From Anaerolineaceae bacterium UBA5211 (GTDB taxonomy: Bacteria; Chloroflexota; Anaerolineae; Anaerolineales; Anaerolineaceae), in assembly GCA_002412595.1 (NCBI GenBank), contig DHVJ01000017.1, positions 1 through 17,554 on the forward strand: a stretch of DNA of 17,554 bases, given 5' to 3'. The notes beneath the pieces are model-generated. The model did no database searches, was not told where the DNA came from, and worked only from the letters and a program-made list of their open reading frames with translations. Position 1 is the first letter of the stretch. Each line of letters begins with the position of its first letter. Below, in pieces: positions 1-8,640 of the stretch. The translations under genes and the position numbers were made by a program.

Positions 1-1841
1 CCGGTGATGACCTGGATGTTATCGCCGTTGATGAAAACGGTATCGTTGGGAACAAAGGAAATATCCACACGGGTTTTTTCTACCACCGGGTGGCGGCCGT
101 TTTTGATCACCAAACGCTTGTCCTCAAATAATTGCGGGCGAACATAGTTGTTTTCGGATGCGACCTGGGCAAAAGAAGCCAGAACATCCAGCGTTCCCAA
201 GAAGCGTGATACGGACAGAAGTTTTTTAGAGGATTTTTTCAGCTCCGCGCAGATTTCTTTGAACACACGGTTCTCAATAGCGTGGATGTTTTCTTCTGCG
301 TTCAGGACGATGGTTTCATACTCCTTCAGCTTTGGGGTGATGAAACGCTCGGCATTGACCAATGTTTGCTTGCGGATATATTCATCCGGAGCCTGGTCAG
401 CATAGCTGTTGCTGATTTCGATGTAATACCCAAAAACCTTGTTGAAACCGACCTTGAGGGTCTTGATGCCGGTGCGTTCTTTTTCTGCCTTTTCCAGATT
501 GGCGATGTAATCGCGGGAGTTTTGGGTGGATTGCAGGATCTCATCTAACTCTGCAGAAAAACCGGGCCGGATGACGCCGGTGTGCGCCAGTGTGGCGGGT
601 GGATCATCGGTTATGCTTTCCTTCAACAATGTAAACTCTCGGTTGCAATCGTCGGCTGCATTTGTTTCACTACCCGGCAGGGCAATGCGATCGTTGGCCT
701 TCTTCAGGATTTCCGGCAGGATTTCCAGCGTTTCACGCAGTGCCACCAGGTCACGCGGGACGGCATGCTGGGCCACCACGCGGTTGATGATACGTTCGAT
801 ATCGGCTACGGATCTTAATTGCTTCTGCAACTCCAGACGATCGAGACCGTTTTCTATAAAATATTCAACCGCATCCAGCCGTTCGGTGATCTCGTCCGCG
901 TGTATCAGCGGTTGATTGACCCAACGCCGGATCATGCGTTTGCCCATGGGCGTGCGGGTTTTATCCATCACGCCTAACAGAGAGCCGGCTTCTGAGACCT
1001 TCAGAATGGTTTCGGTGAGTTCCAAATTACGTCGGGTGGCTTCATCCAGCACCATGTGGTCTTCGATAGCGTAAAAATTCAAATCTGTGAAGAGTGCCAG
1101 AGCCTGTGGGTCGCTCTCTTTTACATAGCCTAATATCGCCCCCAAGGCGGCCACAGCGGCGGGTTTATTTTTCAAGCCAAAGCCATCCAACGATGCAACC
1201 TGGAATTGGGTTTTTAGCAATTGTTCTGAGCGGCCGAGCTCAAATTTCCAGTCCGGCAGGGAAGTAACATGGTACTGATCGGAAAGAGGCAGGCGGGCGG
1301 ATTCGGGCAGGAGAATTTCCGAAGGATTAAGGCGTGAGATTTCCGCGTTGAGACGGTTGTGAAATTCATTATCATTGAAGTAGGAAACGCCTATCTCGCC
1401 GGTGGAAATATCCAGAAAAGCTAGGCCGGCGGTGTTCTCCTGCATGAAAAGCGAGACCAGGTAGTTGTTCTTCACGTTTCTAATCAACCCGGGTTCAATC
1501 ACGGTACCGGGTGTGACCAAACGGATTACTTCGCGTGGGAAGATGCCTTTTTGGGGTTGTTCCCCGATTTGTTCACAAATGGCGACGTGGTAGCCTTTCT
1601 CGATCAGGCGTGAAATGTAATTATCGGCGGCATGATACGGAATGCCAGCCATAGGTACTTTTTGGCCTTTGGCGACATTGCGCCCGGTCAGGACGATATC
1701 CAGCTCACGTGAAGCGATTTCTGCATCCTCATCGAATGTTTCATAGAAATCTCCCAATCGGAAGAAAAGGATGGCATCCGGATAATTCTTTTTAATATCC
1801 AGGTATTGTTGGCGAATGGGCGTTGCGTTTATTGAAGACAT
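1..1841 (-). CDS. mutS: DNA mismatch repair protein MutS (partial, C-terminus off the window)
   Basis: MutS1 recognises base mismatches and small loops and recruits the repair machinery in an ATP-dependent way. I translated 613 whole codons with no internal stop. Near the N-terminus is the mismatch-reading motif FFRLGDFYE (about residues 26-34); its Phe-x-Glu (F32, E34) inserts at the mismatch in MutS1, which separates it from MutS2. The connector, lever and clamp regions follow. The reading frame leaves the window at the residues VITG, directly before the expected Walker A (GPNMSGKS), so the ATPase domain is outside. The ATG at 1841 is preceded immediately by an in-frame stop (TAA at 1850-1848), so it is the only possible start nearby. 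It has no visible Shine-Dalgarno site. The gene lies 32 bases after the scpA stop in the same direction and is probably cotranscribed with it. Confidence 0.96.
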   Translation of the reverse strand, partial: MSSINATPIRQQYLDIKKNYPDAILFFRLGDFYETFDEDAEIASRELDIVLTGRNVAKGQKVPMAGIPYHAADNYISRLIEKGYHVAICEQIGEQPQKGIFPREVIRLVTPGTVIEPGLIRNVKNNYLVSLFMQENTAGLAFLDISTGEIGVSYFNDNEFHNRLNAEISRLNPSEILLPESARLPLSDQYHVTSLPDWKFELGRSEQLLKTQFQVASLDGFGLKNKPAAVAALGAILGYVKESDPQALALFTDLNFYAIEDHMVLDEATRRNLELTETILKVSEAGSLLGVMDKTRTPMGKRMIRRWVNQPLIHADEITERLDAVEYFIENGLDRLELQKQLRSVADIERIINRVVAQHAVPRDLVALRETLEILPEILKKANDRIALPGSETNAADDCNREFTLLKESITDDPPATLAHTGVIRPGFSAELDEILQSTQNSRDYIANLEKAEKERTGIKTLKVGFNKVFGYYIEISNSYADQAPDEYIRKQTLVNAERFITPKLKEYETIVLNAEENIHAIENRVFKEICAELKKSSKKLLSVSRFLGTLDVLASFAQVASENNYVRPQLFEDKRLVIKNGRHPVVEKTRVDISFVPNDTVFINGDNIQVIT

Positions 1842-1873
1842 GCGTTTTTAGATTTTACGTGAAAAATTGAATG

Positions 1874-2644
1874 TTATAGTTCGGTTTCAAAATCTCCATC
1901 CAGACTGCCGACACAATCGAGCGAAATATTTCCGAATAGCGTCTCCTGAGAGGCTTCAATACTATGGTGTTTGATCAACTCCAGCAGCGCCAGGAAGGTC
2001 ACAATTAAATCCAGTCTGGAGGGTTTATCTCCCAAAATGGTCGTGAAATCGCTGTGAGCACTTTGTTGAAATAGCGCGGTGATTTCCTTGATTTTATTCT
2101 TGATCGTCAGTGTGGTGATGGTGACTACATCACTCAATGGCGTGAAGTTCTCATTTTCAAAGTAAATGCTCATCAAAATTTCCACCAGGTCGTCCGTAGT
2201 GATATCGGAAATATCCAGTATCTCGCGATACCTGGGTGGCGCGCCGACACGGTAATAGCTTTGCAGGTGTGCCTGCTCCCGCTCTTTCATCCATAAGGCA
2301 ATATCTTTGAATTTTTTGTATTCGACCAATTGCCGCGCGAGCTGTTCGCCCAAATCTTCTTCTTCCTCCGACTCTATTGTGTTGTTCGAAGGTAGTAAAA
2401 TTGAAGACTTGATATATACAAGTTTGGCGGCAATGACAAGGAACGCTGAAACTTCAACCGGATCACGATCTGAAAGCGTTTGAAGGTGCACCAGGTATTG
2501 GTCCGTTACTTTGGCCAGCGATAATTTGGTAATATCTAATTCGGCTTGCTCGATTAAATGGAGCAATAAATCCAGAGGGCCTTCATATACCTCTGTAGAG
2601 ATTTTATAATTAAGTGATGAGTGCCAGAGCGCGGGCAAGGACAT
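1874..2644 (-). CDS. scpA: Segregation and condensation protein A (ScpA)
   Basis: ScpA is the kleisin of the bacterial condensin: its ends bridge the two SMC heads and its middle binds ScpB. The 256-residue product is of normal length. The N-terminal signature is clear (Y-E-G-P-L-D-L-L-L-H-L-I, then LDI and a DQYL), followed by an acidic stretch (ESEEEEDLG) and a C-terminal winged-helix part with VTFLALLEL and a final FGNI-like segment, as in the family. I chose the ATG at 2644 because the open frame that continues to 2743 adds a Cys-rich tail unlike ScpA and would run into rnc. An extended -10 box (TGCTATAAT) ends 7 bases before this ATG, which suggests a leaderless message. mutS follows; smc lies across the divergent region, beyond rnc. 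No scpB is seen in the window. Confidence 0.95.
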   Translation of the reverse strand: MSLPALWHSSLNYKISTEVYEGPLDLLLHLIEQAELDITKLSLAKVTDQYLVHLQTLSDRDPVEVSAFLVIAAKLVYIKSSILLPSNNTIESEEEEDLGEQLARQLVEYKKFKDIALWMKEREQAHLQSYYRVGAPPRYREILDISDITTDDLVEILMSIYFENENFTPLSDVVTITTLTIKNKIKEITALFQQSAHSDFTTILGDKPSRLDLIVTFLALLELIKHHSIEASQETLFGNISLDCVGSLDGDFETEL

Positions 2645-2650
2645 AAATGA

Positions 2651-2656
2651 TATTAT
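2651..2656 (+). promoter_or_regulatory. Possible -10 box for rnc, overlapping that of scpA
   Basis: The plus strand reads TATTAT over the same bases as the scpA -10 box on the other strand. Transcription from it would start near 2663, where an in-frame GTG occurs. No matching -35 box is seen, so this is tentative. Confidence 0.3.
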
Positions 2657-2660
2657 AGCA
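2652..2660 (-). promoter_or_regulatory. Extended -10 promoter of scpA
   Basis: On the minus strand the sequence reads TGCTATAAT, a perfect TATAAT with the TGn extension. The box ends at 2652 and the scpA ATG begins at 2644, so the expected transcription start falls on or next to the start codon. No convincing -35 box is seen at the usual distance, which fits an extended -10 promoter. Confidence 0.6.
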
Positions 2661-2710
2661 GAGTGACGGTAATCATAAAAAATCTTAAGAAATGGCGAAC
2701 ATTTAGAATT

Positions 2711-3418
2711 ATGAACGATGAAGCAATAACAGAAACACCGCAAGAATTAATGAACCGGCTGCATTTACAATTCAATGATGTATTGCTGCTCTCACGCGCA
2801 ATGACCCATCGTTCTTACTTGAACGAACATCCGGAAGCATTGGAAGACAATGAACGGTTGGAATTTCTGGGGGATGCAGTTTTGGATTTCCTGGTAGGTG
2901 AATGGCTATATAACCGCTTTCCGGAAATGGAAGAAGGCGATTTGACGCAAATGCGTTCGGCGCTGGTTCAGACCAACCAGTTGGCTGCTTTTGCCCGTTT
3001 GTTGAAGTTTGAAAATACGATAAGATTAGGTAAGGGCGAAACCAAATCCGGCGGTAAACTGCGGAACACACTTTTATGCGATGTGTTTGAAGCTTTCATC
3101 GGAGCACTATTTTTAGATAAAGGTATTGAAGTGGTGAAAGAATTCATGAACCCATTGTTGGAAGTGGCGATTGAGGAAGTGATCGAATTACATAAAAATG
3201 AAGATCCCAAATCGCAGCTGCAGGAATGGGCGCAAGCCAATGGCTACCCAACACCTAAATATATGACCAAAAATGTACGTGGACCGGATCATGCTAAAGT
3301 ATTTGAAATTGAGGTGAAGGTAAACAGCAAGGTCATGGGCGAGGGAGTTGGAAAAAGCAAGCAATCCGCTGAAAAATGTGCCGCCCAAAAAGCTCTTGAG
3401 AAGATTAACCAGCATTAA
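2711..3418 (+). CDS. rnc: Ribonuclease III
   Basis: RNase III cuts double-stranded RNA, matures rRNA precursors and processes some mRNAs. From the ATG at 2711 the product has 235 residues. The RNase III domain carries the signature ERLEFLGDAVLD (about residues 48-59), with E51 and D55 matching the catalytic acidic pair, and a second acidic pair in LLCDVFEAFIGA (D124, E127). A double-stranded-RNA-binding domain fills residues 164-235, ending in the Ala-rich helix QSAEKCAAQKALE. The start is uncertain: the same frame is open from a GTG at 2663, which adds 16 residues and would suit a leaderless message. I prefer 2711 because family members usually begin about there, although no clear Shine-Dalgarno site precedes either. 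smc begins one base after the stop, so the two are surely one operon. Confidence 0.95.
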   Translation: MNDEAITETPQELMNRLHLQFNDVLLLSRAMTHRSYLNEHPEALEDNERLEFLGDAVLDFLVGEWLYNRFPEMEEGDLTQMRSALVQTNQLAAFARLLKFENTIRLGKGETKSGGKLRNTLLCDVFEAFIGALFLDKGIEVVKEFMNPLLEVAIEEVIELHKNEDPKSQLQEWAQANGYPTPKYMTKNVRGPDHAKVFEIEVKVNSKVMGEGVGKSKQSAEKCAAQKALEKINQH

Positions 3419-3419
3419 T

Positions 3420-6400
3420 ATGGCAAATCGACTACTATCCCTCGAATTACACGGCTATAAAACATTTGCCAGCAAAACCAGTTTTGATTTTCCTGGTCAA
3501 ATAACAGCTGTTGTCGGCCCGAATGGGTCCGGAAAGTCCAATATTGCTGATTCCATCCGCTGGGTTCTGGGAGAGCAGGCCTATAGCCTGCTGCGCGGTA
3601 AGAAAACGGTGGATATGATCTTTTCCGGGTCGGAGCAGCGTCCACGTGCTTCCATGGCCTCTGTTTCCATTACCTTTGACAACCAGAGCGGTTGGCTGCC
3701 GGTTGAGTTTTCAGAAGTGACCCTGACTCGGCGTGCATACCGCAGCGGCGAGAATGAATACCTGCTCAATAATCAAAAAGTCCGCCTGAAAGAAATCAAC
3801 GAATTGTTGGCCAACTCCGGGTTGGGTGAACGCACATATACCATCATCGGCCAGGGGCTGGTGGACACAGCTTTGAGCCTGAAACCGGAAGAAAGACGCC
3901 GATTTTTTGAAGAAGCTTCCGGCATCGGGTTATACAAAGGCCGCCGGGAAGATTCGACCCAGAAGTTGGATAAAACCTTGCGTAATATGGAACGCATCAA
4001 CGATATTCTGCGGGAGTTGCACCCACGTCTGGTGTATCTGGAAAAGAGCAAAGAAAAAGCCAAACAATACCTGCAGGTACAGAACGACCTCAATCTGTTG
4101 TTGAAAGATTGGTATGGGTACAACTGGCATTCGGTGCAGAAAGAGCTGCGCTACGCGGTTGAATTCAACAGTAAACAAAATGAACAGTTGAATATCAAAC
4201 GCGAGGTAAAGCAAAAACTGGAAGCCCGAGTAAACCGCATCCAGGGTGACCTGAATGAAAAACGCGATCAGTTGGCCAACCTGCACCTTGAATTATCCAA
4301 ATTGCATTCCATCAAGGAAGATGCCACGCGTGAAATTGCCGTACATGAGGAACGCGAACGATCTATCCGCGAAAGAAGCCAGGAGCTTGAAGCGGCTGTT
4401 TTGGTGCTCACTGATGAAATCAGCCAGCATGAGGCAGAGTTAAAAACGTTGAAACAAAGCGGCGATGAGATCCGGCAGGAATTGGAACAGGCCGGCCGCG
4501 CTCTTGCGGAAGCCAATGGAAAATTGGAAGCTAGGCGGGAAGAGCGGGTGAAGATTGAACGATTGATTGAAGAGCTGCAAAAACAGATCATCGCCAACGA
4601 ATCAGAAATTCTGAAAACAGAATCCCGTATTGAACAGCTCAATCATCAAGCGGAAAATGACCGTAATGAGCTGCAAATATTAAACAACAACCGTTCCGGC
4701 GTGGATGAGTTTATCAGTCAGGTGGATGGTAAGCTGAAGGCACTTGAACAGTCAACAGCTGAACTCCAACAGGAAGTGACTCAGAACCAGCAGGCATTGG
4801 AGAACAAACGCAAGGAACGCAACAGCGCACGTGAGAAAATTGACCAACTCGAACGCAAGTTCAAAGAGATCGACTTAGCGGTTTCCAAACTGAATGCGGA
4901 ATTGAAAGTCATCCATCAGGCCGAAGAAAGCCTGACCGGTTTCACTTCCGGTTCAAAAGAGTTCGTGCAGGCTGCACGCAGCAACAAAGTCTCAGCAAAA
5001 TACGCGCTGCTATTGGATTATCTCAAGGTTCCCCAGGAATACGAGCTGGCTTTCAGCGCTGCGCTGGGTGATATGCTGGAAGGTATTATTTTGGCAGAAG
5101 GGACATCTACCCAGGATATCCTGGTTTATCTGGAAACCAATAAAACTTCGCGGACAGTTTTCCTACCGGAGTGGTGGCAAGTACAAGCCCCGCAGAAATC
5201 CCTGCAAAGCACAAATGCGCTCAGGGCATCTGACCTGGTGAAAGAATCGGTGCAATACAACGGGCTGATTAAAAGCATCCTTTCCAGTACGTATATAGTG
5301 GATAGCGCGGCTGAGGCAGAAAAATTGGTGCAGCAGCTGCCAATGGGTATGAAAGTGGTCACCTGCAAGGGAGAGGTATTCGATACGCGCGGCACCATTA
5401 CAGCCGGGAATGAATTTCGGGTGAAGAATCTATCGCGCAAACGCGAAAAAGAAACCATGGAAAAAGACGTGGTTACTTTTCAGACGGAATTCCAAAACCT
5501 GAAAAGTGAGCTGGAAACCCAAAAGAATTCCCTGGTGCAGCTCAATGATGCCATCCGGAACTTATCAGAGATGGACCAGCAGCTTCAGAAAAAGATCCAA
5601 CAGCTGGGTATCGACCGGCATAAATTGGAGATTGAGAAGAATCAGAGAGCTGATCAACTCGTGGATATCCGTAAACGGCTGGAACAGATCAATCTCGCTT
5701 CAAAAACCCGCAGTGACGAAAGCGCCAATCTGAAAACGTCTTTGAAAGACCTGCGCGAAAAATTGGCTGAGAAACAAAACCGCTTGGAGGCTCATTTCCA
5801 AAGCGTCAATAGTTTGCCCGTTGAAGAGATCCGTTCTACAGTGATGGAGCTGACCTCTGATAAAGCGGTCATTGAGGAACTGGCAAATCAACAGCGCAGC
5901 CGCGTTGAAGAAAAAGAAAAGACCATCCGGGAAACCAACGGCAAAATCAGTTCTCAAAGAAACCGGTTGGCTGAGATGGCGCAAACATTGCAGGAAATTC
6001 TGACCGAAAAACAGAACATGGCAGAAACAAACGGCCAGGTTTCTATGGAAATTGCGACATTGTCAGAGAAAATCAACCCCCTGGAAGAGGAAGTTGAATC
6101 CGGCATCAAACATCAGGGATCGTTACTGGAAGAGGTAGATGCCAGCCGGAACCAGTACTCGATTGCCGAGCGGCATGCGCTGCAGGCCCAAATGAAGGTG
6201 GACAAGCTGCGAGACCACATGGAAGATCTGCGAAAAAAGATCCAGGAAGATTTCGGCTTGCTGCCTGAAGAAACCGAAGAAGGACTGATTGGGCCGAAGC
6301 CGCTGCCTATCGACGGCATGATCGCGACCCTACCGGATATTGAGATCCTGCCCGAGAATCTGGATGAGCAGATCAAACAACAGAAATCCTATTTACGCCG

Positions 6401-7019
6401 CTTGGGGCCTATCAACCCGGATGCGGAAATGGAATTCGACGAGGTCAATGAGCGTGTTCTATTCCTGACGGAACAGCTTCAGGATCTGGATAAAGCAGAA
6501 AAGGATTTGCGCCAGGTGGTGGAAGAGCTGGATGAACTGATGCAGAAAGAATTCATGAAAACCTTCAGGAAGGTGGAAGAGGAATTCAAAGGTATTTTCA
6601 GCCAATTGTTCAGCGGCGGTGCGGCACGGCTTTACCTGGAAGACGAAGAGAATATCATGGAATCAGGTATTGAAATCGAAGCAACCTTGCCGGGCAAACG
6701 CCGCCAGGAATTGGGACTGCTTTCCGGTGGTGAGCGCAGCTTGACGGCTGTGGCATTGATCTTCGCGTTATTGAAAATTTCCCCCACACCTTTCTGCATC
6801 ATGGATGAGGTGGATGCGATGTTGGACGAGTCCAATGTTGTACGTTTCGGTGAACTGCTGCACGAATTGAGCGATACAACCCAGTTCATCGTCATCACCC
6901 ATAATCGCAACACGGTGCAAATGGCTGATGTGTTGTACGGTGTAACCATGGGGAAAGATTCTGTCAGCCAGGTGATCAGCCTGCGAATGGATGAACTAAC
7001 CGACGAAATGGTGCAGTAA
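3420..7019 (+). CDS. smc: Chromosome partition protein SMC
   Basis: SMC is the ATPase of the condensin that loops and compacts the chromosome with ScpA and ScpB. The 1199-residue product is full length. The N-terminal head has Walker A GPNGSGKS (residues 33-40), followed by a long coiled coil rich in Glu, Lys and Gln. The hinge lies at about 503-665; its usual ITGG glycines appear here as ITAGN. A second long coiled coil follows. The C-terminal head has the ABC signature LSGGE (1101-1105) and a Walker B ending IMDE (D1129, E1130) with the D-loop just after. I chose the ATG at 3420, one base beyond the rnc stop, because the protein then opens LLSLELHGYKTFASKTSF as SMC proteins do. The frame is open back to 3348, but that stretch overlaps rnc. 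A strong terminator follows the stop. Confidence 0.97.
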   Translation: MANRLLSLELHGYKTFASKTSFDFPGQITAVVGPNGSGKSNIADSIRWVLGEQAYSLLRGKKTVDMIFSGSEQRPRASMASVSITFDNQSGWLPVEFSEVTLTRRAYRSGENEYLLNNQKVRLKEINELLANSGLGERTYTIIGQGLVDTALSLKPEERRRFFEEASGIGLYKGRREDSTQKLDKTLRNMERINDILRELHPRLVYLEKSKEKAKQYLQVQNDLNLLLKDWYGYNWHSVQKELRYAVEFNSKQNEQLNIKREVKQKLEARVNRIQGDLNEKRDQLANLHLELSKLHSIKEDATREIAVHEERERSIRERSQELEAAVLVLTDEISQHEAELKTLKQSGDEIRQELEQAGRALAEANGKLEARREERVKIERLIEELQKQIIANESEILKTESRIEQLNHQAENDRNELQILNNNRSGVDEFISQVDGKLKALEQSTAELQQEVTQNQQALENKRKERNSAREKIDQLERKFKEIDLAVSKLNAELKVIHQAEESLTGFTSGSKEFVQAARSNKVSAKYALLLDYLKVPQEYELAFSAALGDMLEGIILAEGTSTQDILVYLETNKTSRTVFLPEWWQVQAPQKSLQSTNALRASDLVKESVQYNGLIKSILSSTYIVDSAAEAEKLVQQLPMGMKVVTCKGEVFDTRGTITAGNEFRVKNLSRKREKETMEKDVVTFQTEFQNLKSELETQKNSLVQLNDAIRNLSEMDQQLQKKIQQLGIDRHKLEIEKNQRADQLVDIRKRLEQINLASKTRSDESANLKTSLKDLREKLAEKQNRLEAHFQSVNSLPVEEIRSTVMELTSDKAVIEELANQQRSRVEEKEKTIRETNGKISSQRNRLAEMAQTLQEILTEKQNMAETNGQVSMEIATLSEKINPLEEEVESGIKHQGSLLEEVDASRNQYSIAERHALQAQMKVDKLRDHMEDLRKKIQEDFGLLPEETEEGLIGPKPLPIDGMIATLPDIEILPENLDEQIKQQKSYLRRLGPINPDAEMEFDEVNERVLFLTEQLQDLDKAEKDLRQVVEELDELMQKEFMKTFRKVEEEFKGIFSQLFSGGAARLYLEDEENIMESGIEIEATLPGKRRQELGLLSGGERSLTAVALIFALLKISPTPFCIMDEVDAMLDESNVVRFGELLHELSDTTQFIVITHNRNTVQMADVLYGVTMGKDSVSQVISLRMDELTDEMVQ

Positions 7020-7050
7020 TTCGAGCGGCAGCCAATTAATAAAAAGTATT

Positions 7051-7086
7051 AAGAGCACAGCAAAATAGAACCGCTGTGCTCTTTTT
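7051..7086 (+). terminator. Rho-independent terminator of rnc-smc
   Basis: A perfect 11-bp stem pairs 7051-7061 (AAGAGCACAGC) with 7073-7083 around an 11-base loop. It runs into a T tract at 7082-7086. It sits 31 bases after the smc stop. Confidence 0.88.
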
Positions 7087-7130
7087 GTTAGTCAATATTT
7101 TCATCCGATGTTTTCACAAGCGTACATGTA

Positions 7131-7166
7131 AATAAAAAGAAGGCGGCATGGGAATTCATGCCGCCT
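7131..7166 (-). terminator. Rho-independent terminator of the rpsF-rpsR-foldase operon
   Basis: A perfect 10-bp stem pairs 7141-7150 (AGGCGGCATG) with 7157-7166 around a 6-base loop. On the minus strand it is followed by TCTTTTTATTT, so it ends transcription coming from the foldase gene, whose stop is 56 bases upstream. A weaker 7-bp stem, 7184-7190 with 7200-7206, lies between the gene and this hairpin. Confidence 0.85.
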
Positions 7167-7222
7167 GAAATACATTTTATTTAGACAACCCTGTGTATTG
7201 GTTGTCCTCTTTGTAAACGGAA

Positions 7223-8617
7223 TTAGTTGACCAACGTATCCGCTGAAATCGCGGGATCCTGCGGCACAATGTCTTTCCAGACATCGTTGATCTTGATGGT
7301 CATGCCAGCTTTTGCTTCGTCCAGCCAGTTCTGATAATAAAGCTGTTGGGCATAGCTGTAGTCATCCGCGCTGAGCGGACGATCTTCGTGGCCAATCACC
7401 TGAATGATGTGCCAGCCAAAGTCACTCTCGACCGGGTCGCTGATCTCACCTACACCCAAAGCAAAGGCTGCTTCTTCGAAGGGTTCAACCATGTACCCGC
7501 GCGGGAACCAACCCAGGTCGCCGCCGCTGGTGTTATTGCTGGTGTCCAGCGAAACTTCCGCTGCCAGCGCATTCCAATCTTCACCTGCGTCCAAACGAGC
7601 CATGATATCCTTCGCTTCGTCTTCGGTTTCCACCAGAATATGGCGCGCCCAAACCTGTTCCTGTTCAACGGACACTTCTGAATAAATCTGCTCCTGAACT
7701 TTTAAGTCCACCAGGTAATAATATACATATTTACGCAGATATTCTTCGCTGACGTTGATAGCTTCAAGCGAGGCGATATATTCGTTGTAACTTTCCTGGT
7801 AGAGGTCCTCGGTGTAAGGTGTGGCCGTAGCTTCGGATGTGGCGGTCGCTGCTACCTCATCAGTTGGGGTAGCTGTGGCTTCCTGTGTCTCGACGGTTGT
7901 TTCCGCTTCAGCGCTTTCTGCGCTTTCAGCCACAGCCTCGGTTGCTTCAGTAACCTCACTGGTGTCTTCTGTTTCAGTTGCCACCGCTTCAGTGGGAACT
8001 ACTTCCGTTGTAGCTTCCAATTCCGGCGTTGGTGTATAACCCAATAAAGCCTGTTCCGCCTCGGATACCGTTGGGGTATTCCAGGGGGTTGTAGTCGGCT
8101 CGGGGGTGGGGGTACCGGAGGGATAGTAATTGAACAATTCCATCAGGAGTTCATCAACATCCGCGTCACTCACTTCAATCCCCATTTTCTTTGCTTCGAT
8201 TGCGATCACTTGATCGTCAATCATTGTATCAAGAACATTTTCCCCAAAAGCTTCATAATCCTCCAACACACTTTGGACCTGCTGCAGCTGACTTTGGAAG
8301 TACTGCTGGTATTCCGCTGAGTCAGCAAACATCTGGTATTGAGCGTATAAAATGCTGTATTGCTGGATATAAGCATTGCGTTCCAGACGTACCCGGTTGA
8401 CGAAATAATCATTGTCAATTTTGGTGTGGTCAACTTTGGCAACCGCAATGTGATTCTTGAAAACCTTGTCGTATAACAGGGCATAACCGACCATTCCAAC
8501 AATGAGTGCCGCTGTGATGATAAAACCGATGACAATCATGCGGTTTTGTTTCTTTTCACGAACGGAATGAATGGCAGATCGTTTGGGGGCCTGTTCTTCT
8601 TTTTTTGTTGAAGACAT
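7223..8617 (-). CDS. Membrane-anchored parvulin-type peptidyl-prolyl isomerase / foldase with low-complexity insert
   Basis: This is a PpiC/PrsA/SurA-like chaperone that would help exported proteins fold outside the membrane. Residues 1-27 are basic and cytosolic, and residues 28-49 form one hydrophobic span. No lipobox Cys is seen, so it is a signal-anchored protein rather than a PrsA lipoprotein. A SurA-N-like helical region covers about 60-165. A parvulin domain follows at about 321-412, with the typical ARHILVET opening, SGGDLGWF, and a closing FGWHIIQV. Between them, residues 165-268 are rich in Thr, Ala, Glu and Pro and start with TPTPEPTTTP; this looks like a disordered linker inserted into the chaperone domain. 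A GGAGA site lies about 10 bases before the ATG. The gene starts 23 bases after the rpsR stop, so it is probably the last gene of that operon. Confidence 0.88.
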   Translation of the reverse strand: MSSTKKEEQAPKRSAIHSVREKKQNRMIVIGFIITAALIVGMVGYALLYDKVFKNHIAVAKVDHTKIDNDYFVNRVRLERNAYIQQYSILYAQYQMFADSAEYQQYFQSQLQQVQSVLEDYEAFGENVLDTMIDDQVIAIEAKKMGIEVSDADVDELLMELFNYYPSGTPTPEPTTTPWNTPTVSEAEQALLGYTPTPELEATTEVVPTEAVATETEDTSEVTEATEAVAESAESAEAETTVETQEATATPTDEVAATATSEATATPYTEDLYQESYNEYIASLEAINVSEEYLRKYVYYYLVDLKVQEQIYSEVSVEQEQVWARHILVETEDEAKDIMARLDAGEDWNALAAEVSLDTSNNTSGGDLGWFPRGYMVEPFEEAAFALGVGEISDPVESDFGWHIIQVIGHEDRPLSADDYSYAQQLYYQNWLDEAKAGMTIKINDVWKDIVPQDPAISADTLVN

Positions 8618-8640
8618 GATGTTTTTTTCTCCGATTTAAT

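Noticed and set aside
148..915. Several plus-strand open frames of 78-129 residues
   Set aside because: They are antisense to mutS, which has strong family motifs; they have no recognisable domains or ribosome sites.
2645..2743. Longer scpA start at 2743
   Set aside because: The extra 33 residues are Cys-rich and unlike ScpA, overlap the start of rnc, and lie upstream of a good promoter for the shorter form.
3348..3419. Longer smc start at 3348
   Set aside because: It overlaps the 3' end of rnc, and SMC proteins begin at the segment encoded from 3420.
7821..8039. Plus-strand frame of Val, Ala and Ser repeats
   Set aside because: It is the antisense shadow of the Thr/Ala/Glu-rich insert of the foldase gene.
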